The notes: generated by a model not told the origin, from the sequence alone. A stretch of 64,000 nt of DNA from Novosphingobium lentum NBRC 107847 (GCF_001590965.1 NZ_BCTW01000004.1:62001-126000), one strand, 5' to 3'. Positions 27,722-37,704 are shown, numbered from the stretch's first letter. Translations and numbers: made by a program.

Positions 27722-27724
27722 TTC

Positions 27725-30019
27725 ATGCGCACGACCATCGCTTCGATTCTTGCCGGCACCGCGCTGTGGGCCGTGCCCGCGTGGGCCGACGCCCCGGTGC
27801 TCCCGGCCGCCGAAGCCGATGCCGCGGCCGATGCCGGCGAAGGCTCGGCGATCATCGTGTTCGGCAAGGGCGAGACGCGGCAGGTGTCCGAAATCAGCCA
27901 GGCCGACATCGCCATCCTTGCGCCCGGCACGACCGCGCTCAAGGCGCTCGACAAGCTGCCCAGCGTCAACTTCCAGTCGGCCGATCCGTTCGGCGCCTAT
28001 GAATGGTCGGAACGCATCACCGTGCGCGGGTTCGACCAGAGCCGTCTGGGCTTCACGCTCGACGGCATTCCGCTCGGCAACCAGAACTACGGCAACAACA
28101 ACGGCCTGCACACCAGCCGCGCGATCAGCCCCGAAAACGTCGCGACGACGCGGCTGACGCAAGGCGCCGGTTCGGTCGGCACGCAGGCGACCAACAACCT
28201 TGGCGGCACGATCGAGATCGGATCGCGCGACCCCTCGCGTGAGTTCGCGATCGACGCCAACGGATCGTACGGCAACCACAACACCATCCGCGGCTTTGCC
28301 CGGATCGACACCGGCGGCGACACCGCGCGCGCCTGGCTGTCGTACGGCTACCTCAGCACCGACAAGTGGAAGGGCGTGGGCAAGCAGTACCAGCACCAGG
28401 TCAACGCCAAGGGCGTGATCGATGCCGGATCGGCCAAGATCACCGGCTTCTTTGACTTTTCCGACCGGCGCGAGCAGGATTACCAGGATCTCAGCCTCGA
28501 CCAGATCAAGCGGCTGGGGCTGAACCTCGACAACATCGCGGGCAACTTCCCGCTGGCGGTGCTGCTGGCCGACATCGCGGCCAATCGCGGCGAAAGCGGC
28601 GCGCCCGCGCTCAACCCCGCAGCGGGCAAGGTCTACCCGGCGCCGTATGGCGCCGCCGGTACGGTCGACGATTCGTACTTCGATGCCTCGGGCCTGCGCC
28701 GCGACTACCTCGGCTCGCTCAACGTCACCGCGCCGCTGGGCGACAAGGTGGCGGTGTCGCTGACCGGATATTATCACAACAACCACGGGCAGGGCACGTG
28801 GTTCACCCCGTACGTCCCTTCGCCAAGCGGCGTGCCGATCTCGGTCCGCACGACCGAATACGACATCAAGCGCAAGGGCGCGTTCGGCGACGTGACGGCG
28901 GACCTGGGCTGGAGCAACCTGACCGTCGGCGGCTGGTACGAACGCAACGATTTCCACCAGGCGCGGCGGTTCTACGCGCTCGACAGCCGCACCGTGCCGA
29001 CCCGCTCGGCGCTGCAGTTCCAGGCCAACCCGTTCTTCACCCAGTGGGAGTTCGATTACACCACCGACATCGTCCAGTATTACGTGCAGGACAAGATCGC
29101 GCTGGGTGCCGCCACGATCGACCTGGGCTGGAAGGGCTTCACCGTGAAAAACACCGCCACCCCGGTGATCCAGGCCGGCCGCGCCGCCGGATCGATCAAG
29201 GCGACCGACTGGTTCCAGCCCAGCGTGGGCGTGAACTACAAGCTGAGCGACATGGTCGAGGCCTATGCCAGCTTCTCGCAATCGACCGAGGCGTATGTCT
29301 CGGCGTTCACCGCCGGGCCGTTCTCGACCACGCAGGCCGGGTTCGATGCGATCAAGGGCACGCTGAAGCCTGAATCGTCGGACACCTACGAAGTCGGCGC
29401 GCGCGTGCGCAGCGGCGATTTCAACGCCTCGATCGGCGGCTACCTCGTCAACTTCCACAACCGCCTGTTGGGCATCACCACCGGCGCCGGGATCATCGGC
29501 AACCCGGCGGTGCTGCAGAACGTGGGCGGCGTGCGCTCGGCGGGCGTCGAGGCGGCGCTGGCCTACAAGTTCGGCAACGGACTGAGTGGGCTGGTGACCT
29601 ACAGTTACAACGACGCGACGTATCGCAACGACGTGGTCAACGCGGTCGGCACCGTGCTGGCGGCAACCGCGGGCAAGCGCGCGGTCGACGCGCCCGAACA
29701 TCTCGCGAAGGCCGAACTGGTCTATGACAGCAGCACGCTGTTCGGCCGGGTCGGCGTGAACTACATGAGCAAGCGGTACTTCACCTACCTCAACGACCAG
29801 TCGGTCCCCGGCCGCGCGCTGGTCGATGCGACGCTGGGCTATCGCTTCACCCTGGCCGGGTTGCGCACGGCGGAAATCCAGCTCAACGCCAGCAACCTGT
29901 TCGACAAGGCCTATATCTCCACGATCGGGTCGAACGGCTTCGGCAACAGCGGCGACAACCAGACGCTGCTGGCCGGCTCGCCCCGCCAGGTGCTGGTGAC
30001 ACTGAAGATCGGGCTGTAA
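27725..30019 (+). CDS. TonB-dependent outer membrane receptor
   Basis: A 764-residue outer-membrane transporter. It has a signal peptide (cleavage near WADA), then a TonB-box-like stretch (SAIIVFGKG). The plug domain contains ITVRGFDQSRLGFTLDGIPLG and the conserved NNLGGTIEIGSRDPS end, followed by a beta-barrel with repeated aromatic-ended strands to the C-terminus. There is no N-terminal STN signalling domain, so it is a plain transporter rather than a transducer. The substrate is unknown. It converges on a LuxR gene. The 5' leader of about 170 bp has a hairpin over the ribosome site. Confidence 0.92.
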   Translation: MRTTIASILAGTALWAVPAWADAPVLPAAEADAAADAGEGSAIIVFGKGETRQVSEISQADIAILAPGTTALKALDKLPSVNFQSADPFGAYEWSERITVRGFDQSRLGFTLDGIPLGNQNYGNNNGLHTSRAISPENVATTRLTQGAGSVGTQATNNLGGTIEIGSRDPSREFAIDANGSYGNHNTIRGFARIDTGGDTARAWLSYGYLSTDKWKGVGKQYQHQVNAKGVIDAGSAKITGFFDFSDRREQDYQDLSLDQIKRLGLNLDNIAGNFPLAVLLADIAANRGESGAPALNPAAGKVYPAPYGAAGTVDDSYFDASGLRRDYLGSLNVTAPLGDKVAVSLTGYYHNNHGQGTWFTPYVPSPSGVPISVRTTEYDIKRKGAFGDVTADLGWSNLTVGGWYERNDFHQARRFYALDSRTVPTRSALQFQANPFFTQWEFDYTTDIVQYYVQDKIALGAATIDLGWKGFTVKNTATPVIQAGRAAGSIKATDWFQPSVGVNYKLSDMVEAYASFSQSTEAYVSAFTAGPFSTTQAGFDAIKGTLKPESSDTYEVGARVRSGDFNASIGGYLVNFHNRLLGITTGAGIIGNPAVLQNVGGVRSAGVEAALAYKFGNGLSGLVTYSYNDATYRNDVVNAVGTVLAATAGKRAVDAPEHLAKAELVYDSSTLFGRVGVNYMSKRYFTYLNDQSVPGRALVDATLGYRFTLAGLRTAEIQLNASNLFDKAYISTIGSNGFGNSGDNQTLLAGSPRQVLVTLKIGL

Positions 30020-30086
30020 GAGTCCTTTCCGCTATCGTGGAAGCGGCACCGCCCTGTTTCAGCCTCGCTGAGACAGACTTCAAACA

Positions 30087-31211
30087 CTACGCCAGCGGCA
30101 CCAGCCCGGTCAGGACGATCCGCACCAGATCGGCCTGACCGCGCGCGCCGGTCTTGGCGTAAAGGCGCTTGGAATAGTTGCGCGCGGTCTCGGGCGTGAG
30201 GCCCAGCGCGGTGCCGGCCTCGACGATGCCGCGCCCGCTGGCCAGTGCGTGGGCCAGCCCCGCTTCCTTGGCCGAGAGGTGCCACGTCGCGGCCAGCACC
30301 GCCTGCTCGCGCGCGGCTTGTCCTGCCGAGCCGGGTGCGGCGCGCAGCGTGCCGATCGCAATGGCGCGAGGGGCGAGCAAGGTCGCTTCGCCATCCGGCA
30401 GCGCGGGTTGCAGCAGCAGGTCGAGCGGTTCGTCGGTGCCCAGTGCGATGAGGCGCGGCGGCTCGCTGGCATCGAGCGCGAACGCAGCGCAGCCGCGCGC
30501 CAGCACGCGGTCCGCTTCGGTGGCGAGGGGCAGGCGCCGACCACCCGGAGTGGCGGACAGCGCGATGCCGTGTCCTGACAGCAGCGCGGCGGCGCGATCG
30601 TCGCAGCGCACCACGCGAGCCCCGCCGTCGAACGCCAGCACGCCGATGCCGAGCCGGGCAAGCGGGCGCGCGGCGTCGGCAGCGACCAGCCGTGCATCCT
30701 CGAACCGGCGCAAGGTGGCCAGCGCCAGCGCCAGATGCGGGGCGAGCGCGGACAGCAGCGCGCTGTCTGCTGCGCCAAACGTGCCGCGTTCGCGCGCGAT
30801 GGTCAGCCAGCCGCTGAGGCCCGGCGCCGATTCGACCCGCATCAGGCGGCCCTCGGTCATGCCGAGGCGATCGATGTAGTCCTGCTGGAACGCGCGATGG
30901 GCGGGATTGTCGAAATCGAGCAGTTCCTCGGGCGCATAGACGCGGCCCGGGCGCATAGCGGCATACGGCAGCGGGTCGGTCTGTCCGATCGCGGCGGCCG
31001 ATGCGGCAAAGCGGCGCTCCAGATCGGCGCCGGCAAAGCGCGTGGCGACGATGGCGTGGGGCTCGTCGGCGCGAGCCAGTTGCACGATGGCGTGGCTCGA
31101 CCGCGTGCGCGCCAGCAACCGGCGCAGGAACGTGGGCCACAGCGGGCGCTGGTCCAGCTCCTGCCACAGCGGCAGCAGCAATTCCCTTTCATCGCCCCAA
31201 GAAAGACTCAT
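30087..31211 (-). CDS. LuxR family transcriptional regulator
   Basis: The 374-residue protein has an uncharacterised N-terminal sensor region (about 1-300) with no recognisable receiver or autoinducer domain. A C-terminal LuxR-type helix-turn-helix follows ([17 protein letters not shown], then [19 protein letters not shown]). I prefer the ATG at 31211, which has GGGAG seven bases upstream, over one five codons earlier inside a palindrome. It diverges from cysD. Targets are unknown; the neighbouring TonB receptor and cys operon are candidates. Confidence 0.87.
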   Translation of the reverse strand: MSLSWGDERELLLPLWQELDQRPLWPTFLRRLLARTRSSHAIVQLARADEPHAIVATRFAGADLERRFAASAAAIGQTDPLPYAAMRPGRVYAPEELLDFDNPAHRAFQQDYIDRLGMTEGRLMRVESAPGLSGWLTIARERGTFGAADSALLSALAPHLALALATLRRFEDARLVAADAARPLARLGIGVLAFDGGARVVRCDDRAAALLSGHGIALSATPGGRRLPLATEADRVLARGCAAFALDASEPPRLIALGTDEPLDLLLQPALPDGEATLLAPRAIAIGTLRAAPGSAGQAAREQAVLAATWHLSAKEAGLAHALASGRGIVEAGTALGLTPETARNYSKRLYAKTGARGQADLVRIVLTGLVPLA

Positions 31212-31278
31212 ACCGCTTGCTCCCATATGGGAGTATCGAGGTCAAGCGCCGGGGGGCACATCGCATATGGCAAGCGGT
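31212..31278. promoter_or_regulatory. Palindromic region between the LuxR gene and cysD
   Basis: A perfect 14-bp palindrome, CTCCCATATGGGAG (31220-31233), overlaps the LuxR ribosome site. Around it, ACCGCTTGC (31212-31220) recurs inverted as GCAAGCGGT (31270-31278), the latter beside another CATATG core. Autoregulation of the LuxR gene and control of cysD are plausible. Confidence 0.5.
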
Positions 31279-31304
31279 CCACCGCACCATGGGAAAGGCA
31301 TCAC

Positions 31305-32225
31305 ATGAACGAGGTCTCGTCGGGCAACACCCTGACGCATCTCCAGCGGCTCGAAGCCGAAAGCATCCACATCCTGCGCGAAGTGGTGGCTGAGGCTGAA
31401 AAGCCGGTGATGCTGTATTCGGTGGGCAAGGACAGCGCGGTGATGCTGCATCTGGCGCGCAAGGCGTTCTATCCTTCGCCTCCGCCGTTCCCGCTGCTGC
31501 ACGTCGACACGACGTGGAAGTTTCAGGAGATGTACAAGCTGCGCGACCGCATGGCGGAAGAAAGCGGCATGGACCTGCTGGTCTATCACAACCAGGAGGC
31601 GATGGATCGCGGGATCAACCCGTTCGACCACGGCGCGCTGCACACCGACATGTGGAAGACCGAAGGGTTGAAGCAGGCGCTCGACAAATACGGCTTCGAC
31701 GCGGCGTTCGGCGGCGCGCGGCGCGATGAGGAAAAAAGCCGCGCGAAAGAGCGCATCTTCTCGTTCCGCACCGCTTCGCATGGCTGGGACCCCAAGAACC
31801 AGCGCCCCGAGCTGTGGAACCTGTATAACGCCAAGAAATCCAAGGGCGAGAGCATCCGGGTGTTCCCGATCTCGAACTGGACCGAGCTTGACGTGTGGCA
31901 GTACATCCACCTCAACGACATCCCGATCGTGCCGCTGTATTTCGCGGCCAAGCGCCCCACGGTGGAGCGCGACGGCATGTTGCTGATGGTCGACGACGAC
32001 CGCTTTCCGCTCGAACCCGGCGAAGTGCCGGTCGAACGCTCGATCCGCTTCCGCACGCTGGGCTGCTACCCGCTGACCGGCGCGGTGGAGAGCGAGGCGG
32101 CGACGCTGCCGCAGGTGATCCAGGAAATGCTGCTGACGACCACGTCCGAACGGCAGGGCCGCGCGATCGACAAGGATGCGGGCGGTGCCGGCATGGAGAA
32201 AAAGAAGCAGGAGGGGTATTTCTGA
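31305..32225 (+). CDS. cysD: Sulfate adenylyltransferase subunit 2
   Basis: The catalytic subunit that makes adenosine phosphosulfate from ATP and sulfate, with CysN driving the reaction by GTP hydrolysis. The 306 residues show the PP-loop [33 protein letters not shown] and the C-terminal [15 protein letters not shown], all hallmarks of CysD. AAAGG lies before the ATG. The stop overlaps the start of cysNC (TGATG), so the two subunits are translationally coupled. Confidence 0.97.
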   Translation: MNEVSSGNTLTHLQRLEAESIHILREVVAEAEKPVMLYSVGKDSAVMLHLARKAFYPSPPPFPLLHVDTTWKFQEMYKLRDRMAEESGMDLLVYHNQEAMDRGINPFDHGALHTDMWKTEGLKQALDKYGFDAAFGGARRDEEKSRAKERIFSFRTASHGWDPKNQRPELWNLYNAKKSKGESIRVFPISNWTELDVWQYIHLNDIPIVPLYFAAKRPTVERDGMLLMVDDDRFPLEPGEVPVERSIRFRTLGCYPLTGAVESEAATLPQVIQEMLLTTTSERQGRAIDKDAGGAGMEKKKQEGYF

Positions 32226-34180
32226 TGACCGAGGCCCCGACCACCACGGATTCCGTGTACCAGACCGAAGCGCTCATCGCCGAGGACATCGACGCCTATC
32301 TCGACGTGCACCAGCACAAGACGATGCTGCGGTTCATCACCTGCGGTTCGGTCGACGATGGCAAGTCCACGCTGATCGGGCGGCTGCTGTATGACAGCAA
32401 GATGATCTTCGAGGACCAGCTCGCCGCGCTCGAGGCCGACAGCAAGCGCGTCGGCACGCAAGGGCAGGAGATCGACTTCGCGCTGCTGGTCGATGGGCTG
32501 GCGGCAGAGCGCGAGCAGGGCATCACCATCGATGTCGCCTACCGCTTCTTCAGCACCGAAAAGCGCAAGTTCATCGTCGCCGATACCCCGGGGCATGAGC
32601 AGTACACGCGCAACATGGTCACTGGTGCCTCCACCGCCGATCTCGCGGTGATCCTGATCGACGCGCGCAAGGGCGTGCTCACCCAGACGCGCCGCCATTC
32701 GTTCCTCGCGCACCTGATCGGCATCCGCCACATCGTGCTGGCGGTGAACAAGATGGACCTGGTCGAATATTCGCAGGCCCGTTTCGACGAGATCGTGGCC
32801 GAATACCGCGCGTTTGCCGACAGCATCGGCATCGCCGCGTTCACCGCGATGCCGATCTCGGGCTTCAAGGGCGACAACATCACCGCGCCTTCCGAGAACA
32901 CGCCGTGGTACACCGGGCCCAAATACGCTGGAATAAGCCTGATCGCGCACCTGGAAACGGTCGAGGTCAACGCCACCGCCGATCAGGCCAAGCCGTTCCG
33001 CATGCCGGTGCAGTGGGTCAACCGGCCCAACCTCGATTTCCGGGGCTTTTCCGGGCTGATCGCCAGCGGCAGCGTCAAGCCGGGCGATGCCGTGCGCGTG
33101 CTGCCGTCGGGCAAGACCAGCACGATCAGCCGCATCGTGACGATGCCGGGCAAGGACGCAACCGACGGCGATCTGCCGCAGGCCGTCGCCGGCCAGTCGG
33201 TCACGCTGTGCTTTGCCGACGAGATCGACTGTTCGCGCGGCGACGTGATCGCCATGGCCGATGCCCCGCCGCAGGCCGCCGACCAGTTCGAGGCGAGCGT
33301 GGTGTGGATGGCCGACGAAGCGCTGATCCCGGGCCGCGCCTATTGGCTGAAGCTCGGCACGCAGCTGGTTTCGGCCACGGTGCAGGCGCCCAAGTACGTC
33401 GTCAACGTCAACACCATGGAGCATCTGGCGGCCAAGACGCTCGAGCTCAACGCGATCGGCGTGGCCGAGGTTTCCACCGACAAGCCGGTGGTGTTCGAAA
33501 GTTATGAGGCCAACCGCACGCTGGGCGGGTTCATCCTGATCGACAAGATCACCAACGCCACCGTGGCGGCAGGGATGATCCACTTCAGCCTGCGCCGCGC
33601 GCAGAACGTCCACTGGCAGGCGCTCGACATCACGCGTGAAGCGCACGCGGGGATGAAGAACCAGCAGCCGGCGGTGCTGTGGTTCACCGGGCTGTCGGGA
33701 TCGGGCAAGTCGACCATCGCCAATCTGGTCGAAAAGAAGCTGCACCGGATGAACCGGCACACGTTCCTGCTGGATGGCGACAACGTGCGCCACGGGCTGA
33801 ACAAGGACCTCGGGTTTACCGAGACCGACCGCATCGAGAACATCCGCCGCGTGGGCGAAGTCGCGCGGCTGATGATCGACGCCGGGCTGATCGTGATCAC
33901 CGCGTTCATCAGCCCGTTCCGCGCCGAACGCGAAATGGTGCGCGCCATGATGCCCGACGGCGAGTTCCTCGAGGTGTTCATCGACACCCCGCTGGCCGAA
34001 GCCGAGGCGCGCGACGTCAAGGGCCTGTACAAGAAGGCCCGCGCCGGCGCGCTCAAGAACTTCACCGGCATCGATAGCCCGTATGAGGCACCGTATGCGC
34101 CCGAAGTGCGCATCGATACCACAAAGATGACGCCGGAGCAGGCGGCGGACATGATAGTCGAAAGGTTGCTGGGCTGGTAG
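32225..34180 (+). CDS. cysNC: Bifunctional sulfate adenylyltransferase subunit 1/adenylylsulfate kinase (CysNC)
   Basis: A 651-residue fusion. The N-terminal two thirds is the GTPase CysN, with [22 protein letters not shown] and NKMDLV. The C-terminal third is APS kinase CysC, with P-loop [11 protein letters not shown] near residue 490, [10 protein letters not shown] and the PYEAP substrate loop. Together with CysD it turns sulfate into PAPS for reduction or sulfation. It overlaps cysD at its start and is followed by DUF2061 and cysQ genes in the same operon. Confidence 0.97.
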   Translation: MTEAPTTTDSVYQTEALIAEDIDAYLDVHQHKTMLRFITCGSVDDGKSTLIGRLLYDSKMIFEDQLAALEADSKRVGTQGQEIDFALLVDGLAAEREQGITIDVAYRFFSTEKRKFIVADTPGHEQYTRNMVTGASTADLAVILIDARKGVLTQTRRHSFLAHLIGIRHIVLAVNKMDLVEYSQARFDEIVAEYRAFADSIGIAAFTAMPISGFKGDNITAPSENTPWYTGPKYAGISLIAHLETVEVNATADQAKPFRMPVQWVNRPNLDFRGFSGLIASGSVKPGDAVRVLPSGKTSTISRIVTMPGKDATDGDLPQAVAGQSVTLCFADEIDCSRGDVIAMADAPPQAADQFEASVVWMADEALIPGRAYWLKLGTQLVSATVQAPKYVVNVNTMEHLAAKTLELNAIGVAEVSTDKPVVFESYEANRTLGGFILIDKITNATVAAGMIHFSLRRAQNVHWQALDITREAHAGMKNQQPAVLWFTGLSGSGKSTIANLVEKKLHRMNRHTFLLDGDNVRHGLNKDLGFTETDRIENIRRVGEVARLMIDAGLIVITAFISPFRAEREMVRAMMPDGEFLEVFIDTPLAEAEARDVKGLYKKARAGALKNFTGIDSPYEAPYAPEVRIDTTKMTPEQAADMIVERLLGW

Positions 34181-34181
34181 G

Positions 34182-34209
34182 ACCCGCCGTCCGGTTTCGG
34201 ACGACGGGT
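34182..34209 (+). other. Intra-operon hairpin after cysNC
   Basis: ACCCG-c-CGTCCG and CGGACG-a-CGGGT fold around a GTTT loop just after the cysNC stop. No T run follows immediately. It may be a processing or attenuation element lowering expression of the two downstream genes. Confidence 0.35.
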
Positions 34210-34238
34210 GCCGCGAGCGACTTTTCAGGGGGAATGCG

Positions 34239-34520
34239 ATGTTTCTATTCAGGGGCCACGAGACACACTCGCGCTCCATCGTCAAAGCCGCAAGCTGGCG
34301 GGCGCTGGGCAGTATCGACACGTTCGTGCTGAGCTTCATCTTCTCGGGCAATGCCAAGATCGCGGCGTCGATCGCGGGAACCGAGGTCATCACCAAGATC
34401 GCGCTGTATTACTTCCATGAGCGGGCGTGGAGCCTGGTCCACTGGGGCTTCAAGCCCGAAACCCTGCCACCCGAAATGGCGGCTGCCGCCGACGACGAAC
34501 TGGAGCACGCCCCGACATGA
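34239..34520 (+). CDS. DUF2061 membrane protein
   Basis: A 93-residue protein with the DUF2061 pattern: SIVKAASWRALGSIDTFVLSF, a first hydrophobic segment near 20-35, AGTEVITKIALYYFHERAW around a second segment, and a polar tail. The family often accompanies cysNC and cysQ in proteobacteria, and a link to sulfur assimilation has been suggested from that association only. Its stop overlaps the cysQ start (ATGA), so coupling is likely. Confidence 0.88.
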   Translation: MFLFRGHETHSRSIVKAASWRALGSIDTFVLSFIFSGNAKIAASIAGTEVITKIALYYFHERAWSLVHWGFKPETLPPEMAAAADDELEHAPT

Positions 34521-35254
34521 CCGACGACGCAACGCTGGCCCGCGAACTGGCCGATGGCGCCGGGCGCATCCTGATGGACTTGCGCGCCGAGGGCGGCCTT
34601 GAAGGCAAGGAACTGGGCAAGGCGGGCGATGCCCGCGCCAATGCCTGGCTGATGGACCAGATCGCGCTGCAGCGGCCCGATGACGGCGTGCTCTCGGAAG
34701 AGACCAAGGACACACCCGCGCGCCTGGCCAAACGCCGGGTGTGGATCATCGATCCGCTCGACGGCACGCGCGAATATGGCGAGGGCCGGGGCGACTGGGC
34801 GGTGCATGTCGCGCTGGCGATCGACGGCAAGGCCGCGGTCGGCGCGGTGGCGCTGCCGGGGCAGGGCGTGACGCTGGACAGCGCCGCACCGGTGGGCCTG
34901 TCGCCCGCCGCCAGCCCGCTGCGCATGCTGGTCAGCCGCACGCGCCCCGCCGCCGAAGCGGTCGCCGTGGCCGAAGCACTGGGCGCCGAACTGGTGCCGA
35001 TGGGCTCCGCCGGGGCCAAGGCGATGGCGGTCGTGCTGGGCCAGGCCGAGATCTACCTGCATTCCGGCGGTCAGTACGAATGGGACAACTGCGCGCCGGT
35101 CGCGGTGGCGCAAGCCGCCGGCCTGCACGTCAGCCGCATCGACGGCAGCGCGTTGTGCTACAACTGCGAGGACGTGTATTTGCCCGACCTGCTGATCTGC
35201 CGGCCCGAGCTGGCGGACGATGTGCTGCGGCTGACGCGCGAACTGGCCGCCTGA
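34517..35254 (+). CDS. cysQ: 3'(2'),5'-bisphosphate nucleotidase CysQ
   Basis: Removes the 3'-phosphate from PAP or PAPS, preventing build-up of the sulfate-assimilation by-product. The 245 residues have the inositol-monophosphatase fold: SEE metal ligands (VLSEETKD), the DPLDGTREY metal motif and the late WDNCAPVAVAQAAG motif. It ends the cys operon with a 4-bp overlap with the DUF2061 gene. Confidence 0.95.
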   Translation: MTDDATLARELADGAGRILMDLRAEGGLEGKELGKAGDARANAWLMDQIALQRPDDGVLSEETKDTPARLAKRRVWIIDPLDGTREYGEGRGDWAVHVALAIDGKAAVGAVALPGQGVTLDSAAPVGLSPAASPLRMLVSRTRPAAEAVAVAEALGAELVPMGSAGAKAMAVVLGQAEIYLHSGGQYEWDNCAPVAVAQAAGLHVSRIDGSALCYNCEDVYLPDLLICRPELADDVLRLTRELAA

Positions 35255-35327
35255 TTTTTCCCGCGCCAAGCCCGCTCCCCTCCAAAGGCAGGTTGACAGG
35301 CACCCGCCCGATGACAAGGCACCGGCC

Positions 35328-35813
35328 ATGATCGAACCCAACCAGTTCCGCACCGTGCTCGGCAGCTTTCCGACCGGGGTCTGCGTCATCACCGCCAGCG
35401 ACGATGCCGGCGGCCGCCACGGGCTGGTGGTCGGCTCGTTCAGCTCGATCTCGCTCGATCCGCCGCTGGTGGGGTTCTTCCCCGACAAGCGCTCGTCCAG
35501 CTGGCCGGCGATCGAGCGCACCGGGCGGTTTTGCGTCAACGTGCTGGGATCGGACCAGCTCGAGCTGTGCAAGCGGTTCGCCGCCAAGTCCGACGACAAG
35601 TTTGCCGAACTCGCGCACGGCCACACGCCGTCGGGTCAGCCACGGCTGGATGAGGCGATCGCGTGGATCGACTGCGCGATCGAGCGCGTGGTCGAGATCG
35701 GCGATCACTGGCTGGTGGTCGGGCATGTCGAAGCGCTGGACAAGCGCGAGGCGGGCACGCCGCTGGTGTTCTATCGCGGCGCCTATCACGATCTGGCCTG
35801 CCTGACCGATTGA
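35328..35813 (+). CDS. Flavin reductase family protein
   Basis: A 161-residue FMN-binding split-barrel protein. It contains the family motif GSFPTGVCVITA, then VGSFSSISLDPPLV for flavin phosphate binding, the mid-region RFCVNVL and a C-terminal HVEALDKREAGTPLVFYRG. Such proteins supply reduced flavin to two-component monooxygenases, or use FMN as a bound cofactor. No oxygenase partner lies beside it. It is monocistronic between cysQ and the FNR-type regulator. Confidence 0.9.
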   Translation: MIEPNQFRTVLGSFPTGVCVITASDDAGGRHGLVVGSFSSISLDPPLVGFFPDKRSSSWPAIERTGRFCVNVLGSDQLELCKRFAAKSDDKFAELAHGHTPSGQPRLDEAIAWIDCAIERVVEIGDHWLVVGHVEALDKREAGTPLVFYRGAYHDLACLTD

Positions 35814-35858
35814 GCCGACGCCACGTCTGCCGGCCTGATCGACTGAAAATGTGCTGAT

Positions 35859-35872
35859 TTGACCGGGATCAA
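35859..35872. promoter_or_regulatory. FNR box upstream of fnrL
   Basis: TTGAC-CGGG-ATCAA matches the FNR/FixK consensus TTGAT-N4-ATCAA at nine of ten positions. It lies 188 bp before the fnrL start, which suggests autoregulation. Confidence 0.7.
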
Positions 35873-36059
35873 CGCGGGATGGCGCGCGGGGTTGCAAGAC
35901 CCATGGCGACGCAGTTGCCTGGCAGCCCGCCGCGCGATTGCGTCTTTCTCCCCAACTCGCGGCGACCGGCTTCGGCTGGTCGCCTCTCTTTCCCGGTCGC
36001 ACGCGGGATAGGCCAAAGCCCGATTGGCGCAGCGTGGTCCAACGTGCTACGGCAACGCC

Positions 36060-36758
36060 ATGAGCTCCTGCGATACCTGTGTCGTGCGTAACCGCGCCAT
36101 TTGCGCCGGGCTCGACAATGCCGAACTGGTCACGCTCAACGCCATCGGCCGCCGCCGCACGATTGCCGCCGGCGAACCGCTGATCTGGGAAGACGACGAT
36201 TCGCTGCTGGTCGCCAACGTGATCGACGGCGTGCTCAAGCTGGTCACCAGCACCGAGGACGGGCGCGAGCAGATCGTCGGCGTGGCCTATCCATCCGATT
36301 TCATCGGCCGCCCGTTCGGGCAGACGACCAAGGCCAGCGTCGTCGCGCTGACCGAAGCGAAAGTCTGCGTGTTCGCGCGGCGCGATTTCGACCGGTTTGC
36401 CGGGGAACATCCCGCGCTGGAGCACAAGCTGCTGGAACGCACGCTGGCCGAACTCGATCGCACGCGCAGCTGGATGATGCTGCTGGGGCGCAAGAACGCG
36501 GCGGAAAAAGTCGCGACGTTCCTGCTCGAAATGGCCGACCGGCTGGACGACAATCGCGGGTGCCAGGCGGCGGCGGGCCCGGCGACGCGCTTTGCCCTGC
36601 CGTTCTCGCGCCAGCAGGTGGCCGATGTGCTGGGGCTGACGATCGAGACGGTCAGCCGCCAGTTCAGCCGGTTGAAGGCCGACCGCGTGATCGACCTGCC
36701 CTCGCGTCGCGATGTCGAAATCCTCGACCGGCGCGCGCTGACCGCGCAGGCGGGGTAG
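36060..36758 (+). CDS. fnrL: FnrL-type oxygen-responsive Crp/FNR regulator
   Basis: A 232-residue global regulator of microaerobic genes. Cys4, Cys7 and Cys15 (SSCDTCVVRNRAICAGL) plus Cys103 are placed to hold an oxygen-labile [4Fe-4S] cluster, as in FNR. A cyclic-nucleotide-like beta-roll and dimer helix follow, then a helix-turn-helix (QQVADVLGLTIETVSRQFSRL) with the E..SR recognition pattern for TTGAT half-sites. The ATG at 36060 is chosen over a TTG twelve codons upstream. It stands beside ompW and the cco cluster, whose promoter carries an FNR box. Confidence 0.93.
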   Translation: MSSCDTCVVRNRAICAGLDNAELVTLNAIGRRRTIAAGEPLIWEDDDSLLVANVIDGVLKLVTSTEDGREQIVGVAYPSDFIGRPFGQTTKASVVALTEAKVCVFARRDFDRFAGEHPALEHKLLERTLAELDRTRSWMMLLGRKNAAEKVATFLLEMADRLDDNRGCQAAAGPATRFALPFSRQQVADVLGLTIETVSRQFSRLKADRVIDLPSRRDVEILDRRALTAQAG

Positions 36759-36762
36759 GATT

Positions 36763-36842
36763 CGTCGTCCCGGGCTCGACCCGGGACCGCTGGCGGACAA
36801 GCGCTTTCCGGCCCGCGGTCCCGGATCAAGTCCGGGACGACA
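36763..36842. repeat. Paired REP-like palindromic element
   Basis: Two palindromes lie in one intergenic gap: GTCCCGGG/CCCGGGAC (36767-36774 and 36780-36787), then GTCCCGGA/TCCGGGAC (36818-36825 and 36831-36838). The outer parts are also inverted relative to each other (CGTCGTCCCGG versus CCGGGACGACA). The element sits between two converging genes and may act as a bidirectional terminator. Confidence 0.7.
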
Positions 36843-36856
36843 CAGCTATTCTGGGT

Positions 36857-37555
36857 TCAGAAGCGGTACGCCACGCCCGCGCTGAGCACCCATGGGTCGA
36901 TCTTGTGGCGGGTGACCAGCACTTCGGTGGTGCCCGCGAACCAGTGGGCGGAGGTGCGCAGGAAATAGCGCTTGGCGTCGAGCGTCAGCCCGAACCCGCT
37001 CTGGCCCAGCGGCACGTCGGCGCCCGCCTGCAGCGCGAAGCCGAAGTGATCGTTCATCCGCTGGCGCGTGGCGCCAAGCGCCGCGGCGGTGGCGCCGGGC
37101 TTTTCGCTGACGAAGATGAAGTAGCTCGGCCCCGCTCCGATATAGGGCTTGAACCCCGGCAGGCCGGTGAAGTGGTACTTCAGCGTGAGCGTGGCGGGAA
37201 TGATGTTGGCGTTGGACACCAGCCCCGCGCCGGCCAGCGCGCCGGTGCCGGTCACCTTGTGGCGGGTGACGCAGCAGATTGTCTCGGCCGAAATCTGCGG
37301 CGTGAGGAAGTACTCGATCGCGATCGTCGGCACGTAGTTGTCGTTCGCCTCGGTCTGCGTGCCGGCGGGCAGGCCGATCAGGTCCTTCTCGATGCGCGTG
37401 ATCTTGCCGTCGGGCAGCACGGCGGTGCCGAGCAGCTTGACCTGGATCTTGCCCGCCGGATTGCCGGCGGCCAGCGCGGGCGCGGCGGTCAACAGCGCGG
37501 CGCCGAATCCGGTGCACAGCGCGGCGCGGAGGGCTTTGCGAGCAAACTTCGTCAT
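36857..37555 (-). CDS. ompW: OmpW family outer membrane protein
   Basis: An eight-stranded beta-barrel porin of 232 residues. It has a signal peptide (residues 1-29, ending ALAA) and OmpW marks: KIQVKLLGTAVLPDG, a PTIAIEYFLTPQISAE segment, LTLKYHF with FKPYIGAG, and a C-terminus ending in YRF for barrel assembly. OmpW proteins move small hydrophobic compounds and are often FNR-regulated in other bacteria. It is divergent from ccoN and shares the intergenic region that holds the FNR box. Confidence 0.92.
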   Translation of the reverse strand: MTKFARKALRAALCTGFGAALLTAAPALAAGNPAGKIQVKLLGTAVLPDGKITRIEKDLIGLPAGTQTEANDNYVPTIAIEYFLTPQISAETICCVTRHKVTGTGALAGAGLVSNANIIPATLTLKYHFTGLPGFKPYIGAGPSYFIFVSEKPGATAAALGATRQRMNDHFGFALQAGADVPLGQSGFGLTLDAKRYFLRTSAHWFAGTTEVLVTRHKIDPWVLSAGVAYRF

Positions 37556-37662
37556 GACTCATATCCCTTGCCGTGATGGTCCCGCCCCTCGCGGAACCGT
37601 CGTTGTCACGGCGCGGTCTGCTTACTGGGATCGCCTTGATGTGCTTTCCTTGACCAAGCGCA

Positions 37663-37676
37663 AAATTACGTAATTT
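37663..37676. promoter_or_regulatory. AT-rich perfect 14-bp palindrome in the ompW-ccoN intergenic region
   Basis: AAATTACGTAATTT is self-complementary and stands out in a GC-rich genome. It lies 29 bp from the FNR box and could bind a second regulator of either gene. Confidence 0.5.
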
Positions 37677-37704
37677 CAGAATTTTATTGCCAGGTCCGGT
37701 AATT

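Noticed and set aside
37650-37663. TTGAC-N4-CGCAA as a second FNR box for ompW
   Set aside because: The right half-site matches only at three of five positions, and the better box at 37705 could serve both genes.
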